Source of the DNA: Rhodococcoides trifolii
Lineage (GTDB): Bacteria > Actinomycetota > Actinomycetes > Mycobacteriales > Mycobacteriaceae
DNA: 64,000 nucleotides
Direction: 5' to 3'
Assembly: GCF_014635345.1 (NCBI RefSeq)
Contig: NZ_BMCU01000002.1
Span: forward strand, 620,001-684,000
Of this stretch, positions 19,326-29,895 are shown piece after piece. The first letter of the stretch is position 1. Each line of letters starts with the position of its first letter. Position numbers and translations under genes: made by a program. The notes under the pieces were generated by a model, which saw only the letters and a program-made list of their open reading frames with translations, was not told the origin of the DNA and did not search any database.

Positions 19326-20800
19326 GCGACCTCACCAGGAACACCGCCGCCGAACTCGCCGCGCAGATTCAAGCCGGAGACGTCTCCGCCGCCGAAGTCA
19401 CGCAGGCTCACCTCGACCGCATCGCCGAGGTCGACGGCGGATTGCATGCCTTCCTGCACGTGGCCGGCGACGAAGCGCTCGCCGCCGCCGCCGTCGTCGA
19501 TGCTGCCCGCGCGGCGGGTGAGGCGCCGGCGTCCGGTCTCGCCGGTGTTCCGCTCGCCCTCAAGGACGTGTTCACCACCACGGACATGCCCACCACCGCG
19601 GGATCGAAGATGCTCCAAGGGTGGACGTCGCCGTACGACGCGACGGTCACCTCGCGCTTGCGCGCCGCGGGAATTCCCCTGCTCGGCAAGACGAACATGG
19701 ACGAGTTCGCGATGGGCTCGTCGACGGAGAACAGTGCATACGGCCCGACGCGCAACCCGTGGGACACCACCCGCGTGCCCGGTGGGTCGGGCGGTGGCAG
19801 CGCCGCTGCGCTCGCGTCGTTCCAGGCTCCGCTGGCGATCGGCACCGATACCGGAGGTTCCATCCGTCAGCCTGCCGCCGTCACCGGCACGGTCGGGTGC
19901 AAACCGACGTACGGCACCGTCTCGCGGTACGGCTTGATCGCGTGCGCGTCGTCGCTGGATCAGGGTGGTCCCTGCGGCCGCACGGTGCTCGACACGGCTC
20001 TGTTGCACGAGGTCATCGCCGGCCACGATCCGCGGGACTCGACGTCCGTCGACGCGCCCGTACCCGCGGTGGTCGCGGCTGCCCGCGCCGGTGCCTCGGG
20101 TGATCTGAAGGGTGTGAAGGTCGGTGTGGTGAAGGAACTGCACTCCGACGCGTACCAGCCCGGCGTCATCTCCTCCTTCGATGCTGCTGTCGCGCAGTTG
20201 ACCGAACTGGGAGCCGAAGTCGTCGAGGTCTCCTGCCCGAGCTTCGTACACGCCCTCGCGTCGTACTATCTGATCCTCCCGTCCGAGGTCTCGTCGAACC
20301 TGGCGCGCTTCGATGCAATGCGATACGGACTGCGAGTCGGCGACGACGGCACGCACAGCGCCGAACAGGTCATGGCGATGACGAGAGCGGCCGGATTCGG
20401 TCCGGAAGTCAAGCGCCGCATCATGATCGGCACGTATGCCCTGTCGGCCGGTTACTACGACGCGTACTACGGTCAGGCGCTCAAAGTCCGTACGCTCATC
20501 GCACGCGATTTCGACAAGGCCTACGAGAGCGTGGACGTTCTGGTCTCGCCGACGACCCCGTCCACGGCGTTCCTCCTAGGGGAGAAGGTCGACGACCCGA
20601 TCGCGATGTACCTCTACGACCTGTGCACCCTGCCGACGAACCTCGCGGGCCATCCGGCGATGTCGGTGCCGTCGGGTCTGGCGGACGGACTGCCCGTGGG
20701 ACTGCAGATCATGGCCCCCGCGCTGGCCGATGATCGACTCTATCGGGTGGGGGCAGCGTACGAGGCGGCGCGCGGTGAGTTGCCACAGCCGCCGATCTGA
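19322..20800 (+). CDS. gatA: Aspartyl/glutamyl-tRNA amidotransferase subunit A
   Basis: 492 residues of the amidase signature family. The Ser-cisSer-Lys triad can be followed: Lys in [10 protein letters not shown] (about residue 82), then the Gly/Ser loop [14 protein letters not shown] and the nucleophile Ser in [13 protein letters not shown] (about residue 180). GatA releases ammonia from glutamine for transamidation of Glu-tRNA(Gln)/Asp-tRNA(Asn) in GatB. Its ATG overlaps the gatC stop. An 84-base gap with a GGAGG site separates it from pfkA. Confidence 0.96.
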   Translation: MSDLTRNTAAELAAQIQAGDVSAAEVTQAHLDRIAEVDGGLHAFLHVAGDEALAAAAVVDAARAAGEAPASGLAGVPLALKDVFTTTDMPTTAGSKMLQGWTSPYDATVTSRLRAAGIPLLGKTNMDEFAMGSSTENSAYGPTRNPWDTTRVPGGSGGGSAAALASFQAPLAIGTDTGGSIRQPAAVTGTVGCKPTYGTVSRYGLIACASSLDQGGPCGRTVLDTALLHEVIAGHDPRDSTSVDAPVPAVVAAARAGASGDLKGVKVGVVKELHSDAYQPGVISSFDAAVAQLTELGAEVVEVSCPSFVHALASYYLILPSEVSSNLARFDAMRYGLRVGDDGTHSAEQVMAMTRAAGFGPEVKRRIMIGTYALSAGYYDAYYGQALKVRTLIARDFDKAYESVDVLVSPTTPSTAFLLGEKVDDPIAMYLYDLCTLPTNLAGHPAMSVPSGLADGLPVGLQIMAPALADDRLYRVGAAYEAARGELPQPPI

Positions 20801-20884
20801 TCGGCACTCGACAAGAAATGCGGGCCTGACTTCCCTAGGTTTGACGTGCACGCCCCGCACTACCGAAGAGCACGGAGGTCCTTG

Positions 20885-21916
20885 ATGACGAGAATCGGCA
20901 TCCTCACCAGCGGTGGGGACTGTCCCGGACTCAACGCCGTGATCCGCGGCGCCGTCCTGAAGGGCTCCGCGGTGTACGGGCAGGACTTCGTCGGGTTCCT
21001 CGGCGGCTGGCGGGGACTAGTGAACGGCGACATCATCCCACTCGATCGCAGTCGAGTGCGTGGGCTGTCGAATCAAGGTGGAACAATCCTCGGTACCAGT
21101 CGGGTCGGCCCGTATCAGGAACCCGACGGCGGCGCCAAGAACATCCAGAAGACGCTCGACGCACTCGGCGTGGACGGAGTCATCGCAATCGGCGGTGAAG
21201 GAACTGCGAGTGCGTCCAAGCGGCTGTTCGAAGACGGAATCAAGATCGCCGGCGTCCCCAAGACGATCGACAACGATCTCGACGCCACCGACTACACCTT
21301 CGGGTTCGACACGGCGGTCGAGATCGCTACCGAGGCGATCGACCGATTGCGCACCACGGGCAACTCGCACGACCGCTGCATGGTGCTCGAGGTGATGGGC
21401 CGGCACGCCGGGTGGATCGCGCTGCACTCCGGAATCGCCGGCGGCGCCCACGCCATTCTGATTCCCGAGCAGCCCGAGAGCATCGATCAGATCTGCGCAT
21501 GGGCGGTCAGCGTCCGGGACCGCGGGCGTTCGCCCATGGTCGTGGTCGCCGAAGGGTTCACGCTGCCGGACATGTCCGAAGCGCACTCGACCAAGGGGCT
21601 CGACGGGTTCGACCGTCCGCGTCTCGGTGGGATCGGCGAACGGCTGGCGCCGATGATCGAGTCCAGAACCGGAATCGAAACGCGGTCGACGGTTCTCGGG
21701 CACATACAACGGGGCGGTGTGCCGACCGCGTTCGACCGGGTGTTGGCCACCCGCCTCGGCATGGCCGTCGTCGACCTCGTCGCCGACGGCGGCTGGGGAA
21801 AGATGGTCGCGCTGCACGGAACCGACATCGCACGGGTCGGATTCGACGAGGCCCTCGCCAACCACAAGACCGTTCCGAAGGAGCGCTACCAGGAGATGCG
21901 GGTCATCTTCGGGTGA
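20885..21916 (+). CDS. pfkA: 6-phosphofructokinase
   Basis: 343 residues. GILTSGGDCPGLNAV opens the nucleotide site, and the phosphoryl-donor motif is GGEGTASASK at about residue 104. The catalytic loop is PKTIDNDLDATDYTFGFDTA. MGRHAGWIAL and HIQRGGVPTAFDR complete the substrate site. Gly in GGEGT favours ATP as donor, whereas the Lys of PKTIDND is otherwise typical of PPi-dependent enzymes; this mixed signature is known from actinobacterial ATP-PFKs. It catalyses fructose-6-phosphate to fructose-1,6-bisphosphate. The ATG at 20885 follows GGAGG by eight bases. Its place between gatA and gatB matches M. tuberculosis. Confidence 0.94.
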   Translation: MTRIGILTSGGDCPGLNAVIRGAVLKGSAVYGQDFVGFLGGWRGLVNGDIIPLDRSRVRGLSNQGGTILGTSRVGPYQEPDGGAKNIQKTLDALGVDGVIAIGGEGTASASKRLFEDGIKIAGVPKTIDNDLDATDYTFGFDTAVEIATEAIDRLRTTGNSHDRCMVLEVMGRHAGWIALHSGIAGGAHAILIPEQPESIDQICAWAVSVRDRGRSPMVVVAEGFTLPDMSEAHSTKGLDGFDRPRLGGIGERLAPMIESRTGIETRSTVLGHIQRGGVPTAFDRVLATRLGMAVVDLVADGGWGKMVALHGTDIARVGFDEALANHKTVPKERYQEMRVIFG

Positions 21917-21929
21917 CTGCGATGTCGTC

Positions 21930-21950
21930 GACCGGCCTCCGGCCTACCCG
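21930..21950 (+). repeat. 21-bp dispersed repeat, copy B
   Basis: Exact consensus copy, 14 bases after the pfkA stop. With copy C it shares the longer word CGTCGACCGGCCTCCGGCCT, and the two starts are 35 bases apart. Confidence 0.9.
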
Positions 21951-21964
21951 ACTGTTTTATCGTC

Positions 21965-21985
21965 GACCGGCCTCCGGCCTACCCG
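21965..21985 (+). repeat. 21-bp dispersed repeat, copy C, abutting the gatB -10 box
   Basis: Exact consensus copy whose last base is immediately followed by the TAAACT -10 box of gatB. The position expected for a -35 element (about 21962-21968) is therefore made of repeat sequence. Confidence 0.9.
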
Positions 21986-21991
21986 TAAACT
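21986..21991 (+). promoter_or_regulatory. -10 box TAAACT, leaderless start of gatB
   Basis: TAAACT, six bases (AGTCCT), then ATG at 21998. There is no Shine-Dalgarno sequence. Confidence 0.6.
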
Positions 21992-21997
21992 AGTCCT

Positions 21998-23503
21998 ATG
22001 ACTGCCGCTACCGCCTCCCTCATGGACTACGACGAGGTGATCGCCCGGTTCGATCCCGTCTTGGGCATGGAAGTTCACGTCGAGCTGAACACCGCCACCA
22101 AGATGTTCTGTGGCTGCCCCACCGAATTCGGGGCCGAGCCCAACACGCAGGTGTGCCCGGTGTGCCTCGGACTTCCCGGTGCGCTGCCGGTGGTCAACCA
22201 GAAGGCGGTGGAGTCGGCGATCCGTATCGGGCTCGCCTTGAACTGCAGCATCACCCCGTGGGGTCGGTTCGCGCGGAAGAACTACTTCTACCCCGATCAG
22301 CCCAAGAACTATCAGATCTCGCAGTACGACGAACCGATCGCCGTGGAGGGTTTCCTCGACGTGGTGCTCGACGACGGCACCACCTGGCGTGTGGAGATCG
22401 AGCGCGCCCACATGGAGGAGGACACCGGAAAGTCGCTGCACGTCGGCGGCGCCACCGGGCGAATAGAGGGTGCGAGCCACTCCCTGCTCGACTACAACCG
22501 CGCAGGCGTTCCACTGGTCGAGATCGTCACCAAGACCATCGAAGGCGCCGGCGAGCGTGCACCGGAGGTGGCGCGCGCCTACGTGACCGCGTTGCGCGAG
22601 CTCATCGGTGCGCTCGGTGTGTCCGACGTCCGAATGGATCAGGGGTCACTGCGTTGTGACGCCAACGTCTCGTTGATGGCGAAGGACGCCACCGAGTTCG
22701 GTACCCGAACCGAGACCAAGAACGTCAACTCGCTCAAGAGCGTCGAGGTGGCCGTTCGGTACGAGATGCGGAGGCAGGGTTCGATTCTCGCCGACGGCGG
22801 TGAGATCGTGCAGGAGACCCGGCATTTCCAGGAAGCGGACGGCAGCACGACCGCCGGACGCAAGAAGGAGACGGCCGAGGACTACCGGTACTTCCCGGAA
22901 CCCGACCTCGAACCGGTCGCTCCCGACGCCGCGTGGATCGAGGAGCTGCGTGCCACCGTGCCGGAGCTGCCGTGGTTGCGACGCAACAAGATCAAGGCCG
23001 AGCTCGGGTGGTCCGATCTGGTGATGCGCGACGTCGTGAACGCCGGCGCTCTCGACCTGATCATGGACACGGTCGCCGCGGGTGCCGACGCCGACGCGGC
23101 TCGCAGCTGGTGGGTGGCTTACCTTGCGCAGCAGGCGAACACGCGGGGTGTGGATCTGAAGGATCTGCCGATCACGCCGACTCAGGTCGCGGCCGTCGCG
23201 GCGCTGGTGGCGGACAAGAAACTCACGAACGCCAACGCGCGCAAGGTTGTCGACGGCGTGCTCGCCGGTGAAGGAGAGCCGGACGCCGTCATGGCGGCGC
23301 GGGATCTCGGTTCTCAGCAGGACGATTCGGCTCTGCAGGCAGCGGTGGCCGAGGCGCTCGCAGCGAACCCCGGTGTGGCGGACAAGATCAGAGGCGGCAA
23401 GGTCCAGGCCGCCGGAGCCATCGTCGGTGCGGTCATGAAAGCCACACGCGGACAAGCGGATGCGGCTCGGGTCAAGGAGCTCGTGATCGAGGCCTGCAGC
23501 TAG
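21998..23503 (+). CDS. gatB: Aspartyl/glutamyl-tRNA amidotransferase subunit B
   Basis: 501 residues. The GatB catalytic barrel has [28 protein letters not shown], with zinc-type cysteines (CGCP and [12 protein letters not shown]), then [22 protein letters not shown] and [14 protein letters not shown]. The C-terminal YqeY-like helical tail ends [24 protein letters not shown]. GatB phosphorylates the Glu/Asp on mischarged tRNA and accepts ammonia channelled from GatA. It has its own promoter although it belongs to the GatCAB complex. The stop is five bases from that of the convergent lipoprotein gene. Confidence 0.96.
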   Translation: MTAATASLMDYDEVIARFDPVLGMEVHVELNTATKMFCGCPTEFGAEPNTQVCPVCLGLPGALPVVNQKAVESAIRIGLALNCSITPWGRFARKNYFYPDQPKNYQISQYDEPIAVEGFLDVVLDDGTTWRVEIERAHMEEDTGKSLHVGGATGRIEGASHSLLDYNRAGVPLVEIVTKTIEGAGERAPEVARAYVTALRELIGALGVSDVRMDQGSLRCDANVSLMAKDATEFGTRTETKNVNSLKSVEVAVRYEMRRQGSILADGGEIVQETRHFQEADGSTTAGRKKETAEDYRYFPEPDLEPVAPDAAWIEELRATVPELPWLRRNKIKAELGWSDLVMRDVVNAGALDLIMDTVAAGADADAARSWWVAYLAQQANTRGVDLKDLPITPTQVAAVAALVADKKLTNANARKVVDGVLAGEGEPDAVMAARDLGSQQDDSALQAAVAEALAANPGVADKIRGGKVQAAGAIVGAVMKATRGQADAARVKELVIEACS

Positions 23504-23508
23504 CCCGG

Positions 23509-24636
23509 TCAGACCGTACTGCCCCCGCCGGCCGGAAGCGGGATCTTCACGACCCGGTCGTCGGTGGCGGTCGGCGTGCCGCCGTCCTTGTTGACCGTCG
23601 ACACCCAGATCAGACCGTCGGGACCCACAGCTGCGCCGGAGAGTCGGCCGTACTGATCCTGGGCGACGAGGGACGGCGCCGTCGTGACGACGTTGGTCTG
23701 CGGGTCGACGGCGAGGACGGCGACGGCGCGTTGCCCGGTGAGTGCCACTGCTACCGACCCCTGACCGGTAGCGCAACCGGCGACGCCGGGTCGGTCGGGC
23801 CAGGTCCACACCGGCGACGGCACCGTCGTGCCCTCCGGCGTGATGCGCTGGAGGCGATCCTCGGTGGCGGTCGCATCGGTGACGTAGGTGCTGCCGTTCG
23901 AATCGAGGCAGATGTCGCCGGCTCGGCCGATTCCCGACATCAACACCTGCGGGGGCGCTTTGGAGCCGGTGTCGGTCCCGATGTCGTCGACTCGCAACAC
24001 CTTTCCGGCCAACGACGCGGGATTGGTTGCAGCCGAAGGGCTTCCGGCGTCGCCGGTCAGGACGAGCAGGCGGGAGCCGATGAAATCGATGGCGCCCGCG
24101 TTCGAGGAGCCCCCGCGAGGGATGCCGGTCAAGACGGGTTTCGGGACGTCACCCGGTGCAATACGCACGACGCGATTGTCCGACGATGTGGTGATGTACG
24201 CGTAGATCAGCCGGTCCTCGGCGTAGGTGGGGGAGAGGGCGACGTCGAGCAACCCGCCGTCTCCGGACCCGTCGACGGTCACCTTCGCGACCTCCACCGG
24301 ACTGGCTCCGGACGCCACCTGCAGGATGCGTCCGGTCTTGCGCTCGGCGACCAGAGCGCTCACCCCGTCGGGCAGGACGACGAGACCCGAGAGCGGGTCG
24401 AGGCACGTGGCCACGACGTTCGCGTCGGGGTCGACGCACGGGCCGGGCGGTACCGAAGGCGGCGGGGTGGAACTGCGAGGCGCGTTCGGCTCGACGGGTT
24501 CGATCTGAGCGGGGTCGGCGCTGGGTTCGGGACTGAACGGCGACGACGCCGAGTCGTCGAACCGTGCGCATCCCACCATGGTCACCGACGCAACCGCCAC
24601 GACGGCGGCAGTGCGCCGGACGCTTCGACCCTTCAT
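23509..24636 (-). CDS. PQQ-dependent sugar dehydrogenase-like lipoprotein (LppZ/Rv3006-like)
   Basis: 375 residues. The signal peptide RRTAAVVAVASVTMVGC ends in a lipobox Cys at about residue 22. A Pro/Ser-rich linker follows, then a six-bladed propeller with LDPLSGLVVLPDGVSALVAERKTGRIL, GGLLDVALSPTYAEDRLIYAYI, and AGKVLRVDDIG. This is the glucose/sorbosone dehydrogenase fold, but whether PQQ binds is not established. It is probably anchored on the outer face of the membrane. The start at 24636 is supported by a TACGGT box seven bases upstream; the ATG at 24642 is an alternative. Confidence 0.85.
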   Translation of the reverse strand: MKGRSVRRTAAVVAVASVTMVGCARFDDSASSPFSPEPSADPAQIEPVEPNAPRSSTPPPSVPPGPCVDPDANVVATCLDPLSGLVVLPDGVSALVAERKTGRILQVASGASPVEVAKVTVDGSGDGGLLDVALSPTYAEDRLIYAYITTSSDNRVVRIAPGDVPKPVLTGIPRGGSSNAGAIDFIGSRLLVLTGDAGSPSAATNPASLAGKVLRVDDIGTDTGSKAPPQVLMSGIGRAGDICLDSNGSTYVTDATATEDRLQRITPEGTTVPSPVWTWPDRPGVAGCATGQGSVAVALTGQRAVAVLAVDPQTNVVTTAPSLVAQDQYGRLSGAAVGPDGLIWVSTVNKDGGTPTATDDRVVKIPLPAGGGSTV

Positions 24637-24643
24637 GGTCATC

Positions 24644-24649
24644 ACCGTA
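24644..24649 (-). promoter_or_regulatory. -10 box TACGGT (minus strand), leaderless start of the LppZ-like gene
   Basis: On the minus strand TACGGT is followed by seven bases (GATGACC) and the ATG at 24636. Confidence 0.5.
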
Positions 24650-24696
24650 CGGATGTGGTCGGCGATTCGTGCGATCGGTGGACGGGCCTGCTGATC

Positions 24697-24702
24697 TAGG
24701 GT
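24697..24702 (+). promoter_or_regulatory. -10 box TAGGGT, leaderless start of the DoxX gene
   Basis: TAGGGT, seven bases (GACCGGT), then GTG at 24710. The other in-frame GTG (24701) overlaps the -10 box itself, which argues against it. Confidence 0.5.
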
Positions 24703-24709
24703 GACCGGT

Positions 24710-25507
24710 GTGAGTGAGAAGCCGAAAGACACATCGGGGGATTCGGCCTACGAAGGCGCCTCCAGTCCCTACGACCAGCCGACGGAGAAGTTCCCGCCGG
24801 GCCAGCGCACGTCCGTGCCGCGCACCGAGGACGAGTTGAGCTTCGGTAGTACGTCGTCGTCCAACACGCGCTACCGCGATTCGTCGTTCGCCGATCCGGA
24901 CTCGAACGCGCCGACCACCAATTTCGCGGCGACGTCCGACACCGCCGACACCACGACGCCGACGGCGACGCGCACCGAGGTGGTGCGCGAAGGTCGGGGA
25001 ACGACGGACCTCGGACTGCTCGTCCTGCGCGTGACGGTCGGCGCGATCGTCCTCGTGCACGGCCTGCAGAAGCTCACGGGAGCGTTCAACGGCCCGGGTC
25101 TGGGCGGGTTCGAGGATCTGCTGACCCAATCGGGTTTCGATCAGCCGTCGCTGTTGGCGTTGCTGGCCGCGATCGGTGAAACGGCCGGCGGCGCACTGCT
25201 GATCCTCGGGCTGGCAACCCCGTTCGCGGCTGCGTCCGTGGTCGCGGTGATGATCAACGCCTGGTGCTTCAAACAGACCGCCGAACCCGGGCTGCAGTTC
25301 TTCGCGCCGACCGGCGTCGAGTACGAGACTCTGCTCGGTATCGCCGCGGGGTGCATCGCCCTGACTGGTCCTGGCCGCATCGCGCTCGACGGTGGCCGCA
25401 AGTGGTCCAAGCGGCCCTTCTTCGGATCCGTGATCGTCCTGCTGCTCGGTATCGCCGGTGGTGTCACGGTGTGGATTCTGTTGAACGGCGCGAACCCGCT
25501 CGTCTAG
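24710..25507 (+). CDS. DoxX family membrane protein (Rv3005c-like)
   Basis: 265 residues. The first 100 or so are hydrophilic, Pro/Thr/Ser-rich and probably disordered in the cytoplasm. Four membrane segments follow: LGLLVLRVTVGAIVLVHGL, SLLALLAAIGETAGGALLIL, ATPFAAASVVAVMINAW and a last one near VIVLLLGIAGGVTVWIL. GLQKLTGAF after helix 1 is a DoxX hallmark. In M. tuberculosis the homologue is reported to form a membrane complex with SseA and SodA against oxidative stress; neither partner is in this window. The stop overlaps the convergent PH-domain gene by four bases. Confidence 0.85.
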   Translation: MSEKPKDTSGDSAYEGASSPYDQPTEKFPPGQRTSVPRTEDELSFGSTSSSNTRYRDSSFADPDSNAPTTNFAATSDTADTTTPTATRTEVVREGRGTTDLGLLVLRVTVGAIVLVHGLQKLTGAFNGPGLGGFEDLLTQSGFDQPSLLALLAAIGETAGGALLILGLATPFAAASVVAVMINAWCFKQTAEPGLQFFAPTGVEYETLLGIAAGCIALTGPGRIALDGGRKWSKRPFFGSVIVLLLGIAGGVTVWILLNGANPLV

Positions 25508-26055
25508 CGCTGTCCGTCGTCCGGGTCGGACCGGTCCTCCGTGTCGGGGGCCGGTTCGACCGCGTCGGTGTGATCGACGACGTCGTCGTCCGCCTCGGGC
25601 GGTGTCGGGTCGGGAACGTGCCCGCCGCTCGCCGCGGCGACACGCGGTAGATCGTCGATCGTCACGACGGGCAACACGGTTTCCGTTCCGTCGGTGAGAG
25701 CTGCGCGTGCCCACCGGCGCTTCGGGAAGCGGAGCCCGGACACCTCGGACCACGCCACCGTGCGGGACGAGAACATGCTTCGAGTGCGGAGACCGTCGGG
25801 GGTGACCGTCGTGCGCACACGCAGCACCCAGTACGCGGCGACGACGGGCAGGATCAGAAGCCAACCGAAGCCCAGGGGCCAGCCGAGAGCGGGGAAAGAC
25901 ACGCCGAACAGGGTCAGCGCCACGACGGCCAGCGCGAGCGGCTGGACGCGGATGACCTGCGACGGAGTCGACGGCGGCGTGTGGGAGACTGTGGACGGTG
26001 GTTCGGACTGCTGCGGAGACGACACCCTTTCATCTTCGCATTGCACACACGCCAT
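25504..26055 (-). CDS. Membrane-anchored PH domain protein (Cfp6/Rv3004-like)
   Basis: 183 residues. Two closely spaced hydrophobic helices (LALAVVALTLFGVSFPAL and GFGWLLILPVVAAYWVL, about residues 40-80) precede a bacterial PH-like (bPH2) domain with VTPDGLRTRSMFSSRTVAWSEVSGLRFPKRRWARAAL. The last 35 residues are acidic and probably disordered. Its function is unknown; the family is associated with the cell envelope. The start is uncertain: ATG 26055 has a CATTAT box five bases upstream, while GTG 26025 is an alternative that removes ten unconserved residues. Its upstream region backs onto the ilv leader. Confidence 0.78.
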   Translation of the reverse strand: MACVQCEDERVSSPQQSEPPSTVSHTPPSTPSQVIRVQPLALAVVALTLFGVSFPALGWPLGFGWLLILPVVAAYWVLRVRTTVTPDGLRTRSMFSSRTVAWSEVSGLRFPKRRWARAALTDGTETVLPVVTIDDLPRVAAASGGHVPDPTPPEADDDVVDHTDAVEPAPDTEDRSDPDDGQR

Positions 26056-26086
26056 CCCACATAATGGGATCAGATGTTCGCCAGGT

Positions 26087-26116
26087 TTGACTGATACAGC
26101 CGCACGCGCCTACCGT
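26087..26116 (+). promoter_or_regulatory. Promoter of the ilvBNC leader (TTGACT, 18 bp, TACCGT)
   Basis: A -35 box TTGACT (26087-26092), an 18-base spacer and a -10 box TACCGT (26111-26116), followed seven bases later by the GTG of the leader peptide. This is the only leaderless start in the window with a clear -35 hexamer. Confidence 0.6.
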
Positions 26117-26123
26117 TCGACGC

Positions 26124-26171
26124 GTGAAGCAAAAAGAGTTGCTCGTAATCGGCAGGCGCGTCGTCGCGTGA
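26124..26171 (+). CDS. ilvB leader peptide (MKQKELLVIGRRVVA)
   Basis: A 15-codon ORF, GTG to TGA. Codons 6-9 encode Leu-Leu-Val-Ile and codons 13-14 Val-Val, exactly the amino acids made by the downstream operon. It resembles the leader of the Corynebacterium glutamicum ilvBNC operon, which is also rich in Ile and Val. The GTG sits seven bases after the -10 box, so the leader message probably begins at the start codon. It ends 36 bases before the attenuator stem. Stalling at these codons when charged Leu, Val or Ile tRNA is scarce would keep the ribosome on the RNA that otherwise pairs near the terminator. Confidence 0.82.
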   Translation: MKQKELLVIGRRVVA

Positions 26172-26206
26172 GCCGATAGTTCGACTCGATTCAGCCACGA
26201 CGCGCC
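26155..26206 (+). promoter_or_regulatory. Alternative RNA stem in the ilv leader
   Basis: GGCGCGTCGT (26155-26164), inside the leader codons for Arg-Arg-Val-Val, can pair perfectly with ACGACGCGCC (26197-26206), which ends one base before the terminator stem. A ribosome stalled on the leader would block or free this 10-bp pairing, giving a switch. Confidence 0.55.
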
Positions 26207-26243
26207 ACCCTCGCACAGCATTCGCTGGCGAGGGTTTTTTCTT
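26207..26243 (+). terminator. Intrinsic terminator (attenuator) upstream of ilvB
   Basis: Stem ACCCTCGC (26207-26214), a bulged A, CAGC, loop ATTC, GCTG and GCGAGGGT (26228-26235), followed by a run of six T and then CTT. It stands 28 bases before the ilvB start and has no gene end to serve, so it is read as an attenuator. Confidence 0.85.
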
Positions 26244-26271
26244 GCCCGGATGAGGATCTAAGGACACAGCA

Positions 26272-28196
26272 GTGAGCGCACCAACCGCACGGCCCGGCCC
26301 CACGGCACGCAAGTCGTCGCCCGCCGGCAGCCAGCCCGCTCCGCAGCAGTCGACGACGGTGGTCCGTCGCCAACTTCCGCCCGAGCGCGTCACCGGCGCA
26401 CAGTCCGTCGTGCGCTCCCTCGAGGAGCTCGACGTCGACACCATCTTCGGAATTCCCGGCGGCGCCGTACTCCCGGTGTACGACCCGCTCTTCGACTCGG
26501 TCAAGGTGCGTCACGTCCTCGTTCGGCACGAGCAAGGCGCAGGCCACGCGGCAACGGGCTACGCCCAGGCGACCGGCAAGGTCGGCGTCTGCATCGCCAC
26601 GTCCGGTCCCGGTGCCACCAACCTCGTGACGCCGCTCGCCGACGCCCAGATGGACTCGGTCCCGATCGTTGCCATCACCGGCCAGGTGGGCCGCGCGCTC
26701 ATCGGCACCGACGCCTTCCAGGAGGCCGACATCTCCGGCATCACCATGCCGGTGACCAAGCACAACTTCCTGATCACCGACGGCGCGGACATCCCCCGGA
26801 TCATGGCCGAGGCGTTCTACCTGGCCTCCTCGGGTCGACCGGGTGCCGTGCTCGTGGACATCCCGAAGGACGTGCTGCAGGCGGAGACGCTGTTCTCGTG
26901 GCCGCCGGAAATGCGTCTGCCCGGGTACCGCCCGGTGACGAAGCCGCACGGCAAGCAGGTGCGCGAAGCAGCTCGCCTCATCGCCGACGCGTCCGAGCCG
27001 GTCCTCTACGTCGGCGGCGGCGTGATCAAGGCCAATGCGGCGAAGGAACTGCTGGAACTGGCCGAGCTGACCGGCATCCCGGTCGTCACGACCCTGATGG
27101 CCCGCGGCGTCTTCCCGGACAGTCACGACCTCAACCTCGGGATGCCCGGAATGCACGGCACCGTCGCGGCCGTCGCGGCGCTGCAGCGCAGCGATCTGCT
27201 CATCACCCTCGGCGCTCGCTTCGACGACCGCGTGACGGGTCGGTTGGACTCCTTCGCTCCCAACGCGCGGGTCATCCACGCCGACATCGATCCCGCCGAG
27301 ATCGGCAAGAACCGCTACGCGGACGTGCCGATCGTCGGTGACTGCCGTGAGGTCATCGTCGAACTCGTCGAAGCCATCCGCAACGACCGCGCCACCGGCA
27401 CGGTCATCGACATCGCGCCCTGGTGGGCGTATCTCGATCGGATCCGCAAGACGTTCCCGCTCAGCTACGACCGGCCGTCCGACGGCAGCATGTCGCCCGA
27501 GTTCGTCATCTCCTCGATCGGCAAGTTCGCCGGACCCGACGCCATCTACTGCGCCGGTGTCGGTCAGCACCAGATGTGGGCCGCGCAGTTCATCGCCTAC
27601 GAGAAGCCGCGCACGTGGCTGAACTCGGGTGGACTGGGCACCATGGGATACGCCGTCCCGGCCGCGATGGGCGCCAAGATGGGCATGCCCGACACCGAGG
27701 TGTGGGCCATCGACGGTGACGGCTGCTTCCAGATGACCAATCAGGAATTGGCCACCTGCGCAATCGAAGGCATCCCGATCAAGGTCGCCGTCATCAACAA
27801 CGGCAACCTCGGCATGGTGCGTCAGTGGCAGACCCTCTTCTACGAGCAGCGGTACTCCAACACCAACCTCGGTACGCACGGCGACGTCCGCATCCCGGAC
27901 TTCCTCAAGCTCGCCGAGGCCCTCGGGTGCGTCGGATTGCGCTGTGAGCGGGAGGAAGACGTCGACGCCGTCATCGCACAGGCACGGGCGATCAACGACC
28001 GCCCGGTGGTCATCGACTTCATCGTCGGTGCCGACGCGCAGGTGTGGCCCATGGTGGCCGCAGGCACGTCGAACACCGAGATCATGGCCGCGCGTGACAT
28101 CCGGCCGTTGTTCGACAACGACGAATCGGCCGAGGAGCCGACTCTCGTTCCTTCGGTCGAAGCCACGTCCCTCGATCAACCGAAAGGCACAGTGCT

Positions 28197-28200
<4 letters not shown>
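26272..28200 (+). CDS. ilvB: Acetolactate synthase large subunit
   Basis: 642 residues. A 40-residue Ala/Pro/Ser-rich N-terminal extension precedes [33 protein letters not shown]. The catalytic Glu for ThDP lies in the [16 protein letters not shown] segment. The FAD domain is central. The ThDP-binding motif is [19 protein letters not shown]...VAVINN at about residues 480-510. The enzyme condenses pyruvate to acetolactate, or with 2-ketobutyrate to acetohydroxybutyrate, at the head of valine, leucine and isoleucine synthesis. It is controlled by the attenuator just upstream. The stop overlaps the ilvN start (GTGA). Confidence 0.96.
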
Positions 28201-29769
<1,569 letters not shown>

Positions 29770-29788
29770 CCTTTTCTCTTTTCGTACT

Positions 29789-29831
29789 CAGGGGCATCCT
29801 CACACCAGCAGATCGACCGAGGGTGCCCCTG
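29789..29831 (+). terminator. Hairpin after ilvC
   Basis: CAGGGGCATCCTC (29789-29801) and GAGGGTGCCCCTG (29819-29831) form 13 pairs, one of them U·G, with a 17-base loop. There is no T-run, so termination efficiency is uncertain. It separates ilvC from serA. Confidence 0.55.
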
Positions 29832-29895
29832 ACTCATGGGGGAACCGCCGACTAAGCTGTCCCCGCCCACCAACCACCGTCAGGGAGTTCCTCAC

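Noticed and set aside
26055-26124. CATAAT (26060-26065) as the ilv promoter -10 box
   Set aside because: No -35 box at a suitable distance on the plus strand, and it is better placed as the -10 of the divergent PH-domain gene; TTGACT/TACCGT fits the leader start.
26191-28179. 662-codon minus-strand frame opposite ilvB
   Set aside because: No domain, and it would run through the attenuator; ilvB is unmistakable on the plus strand.
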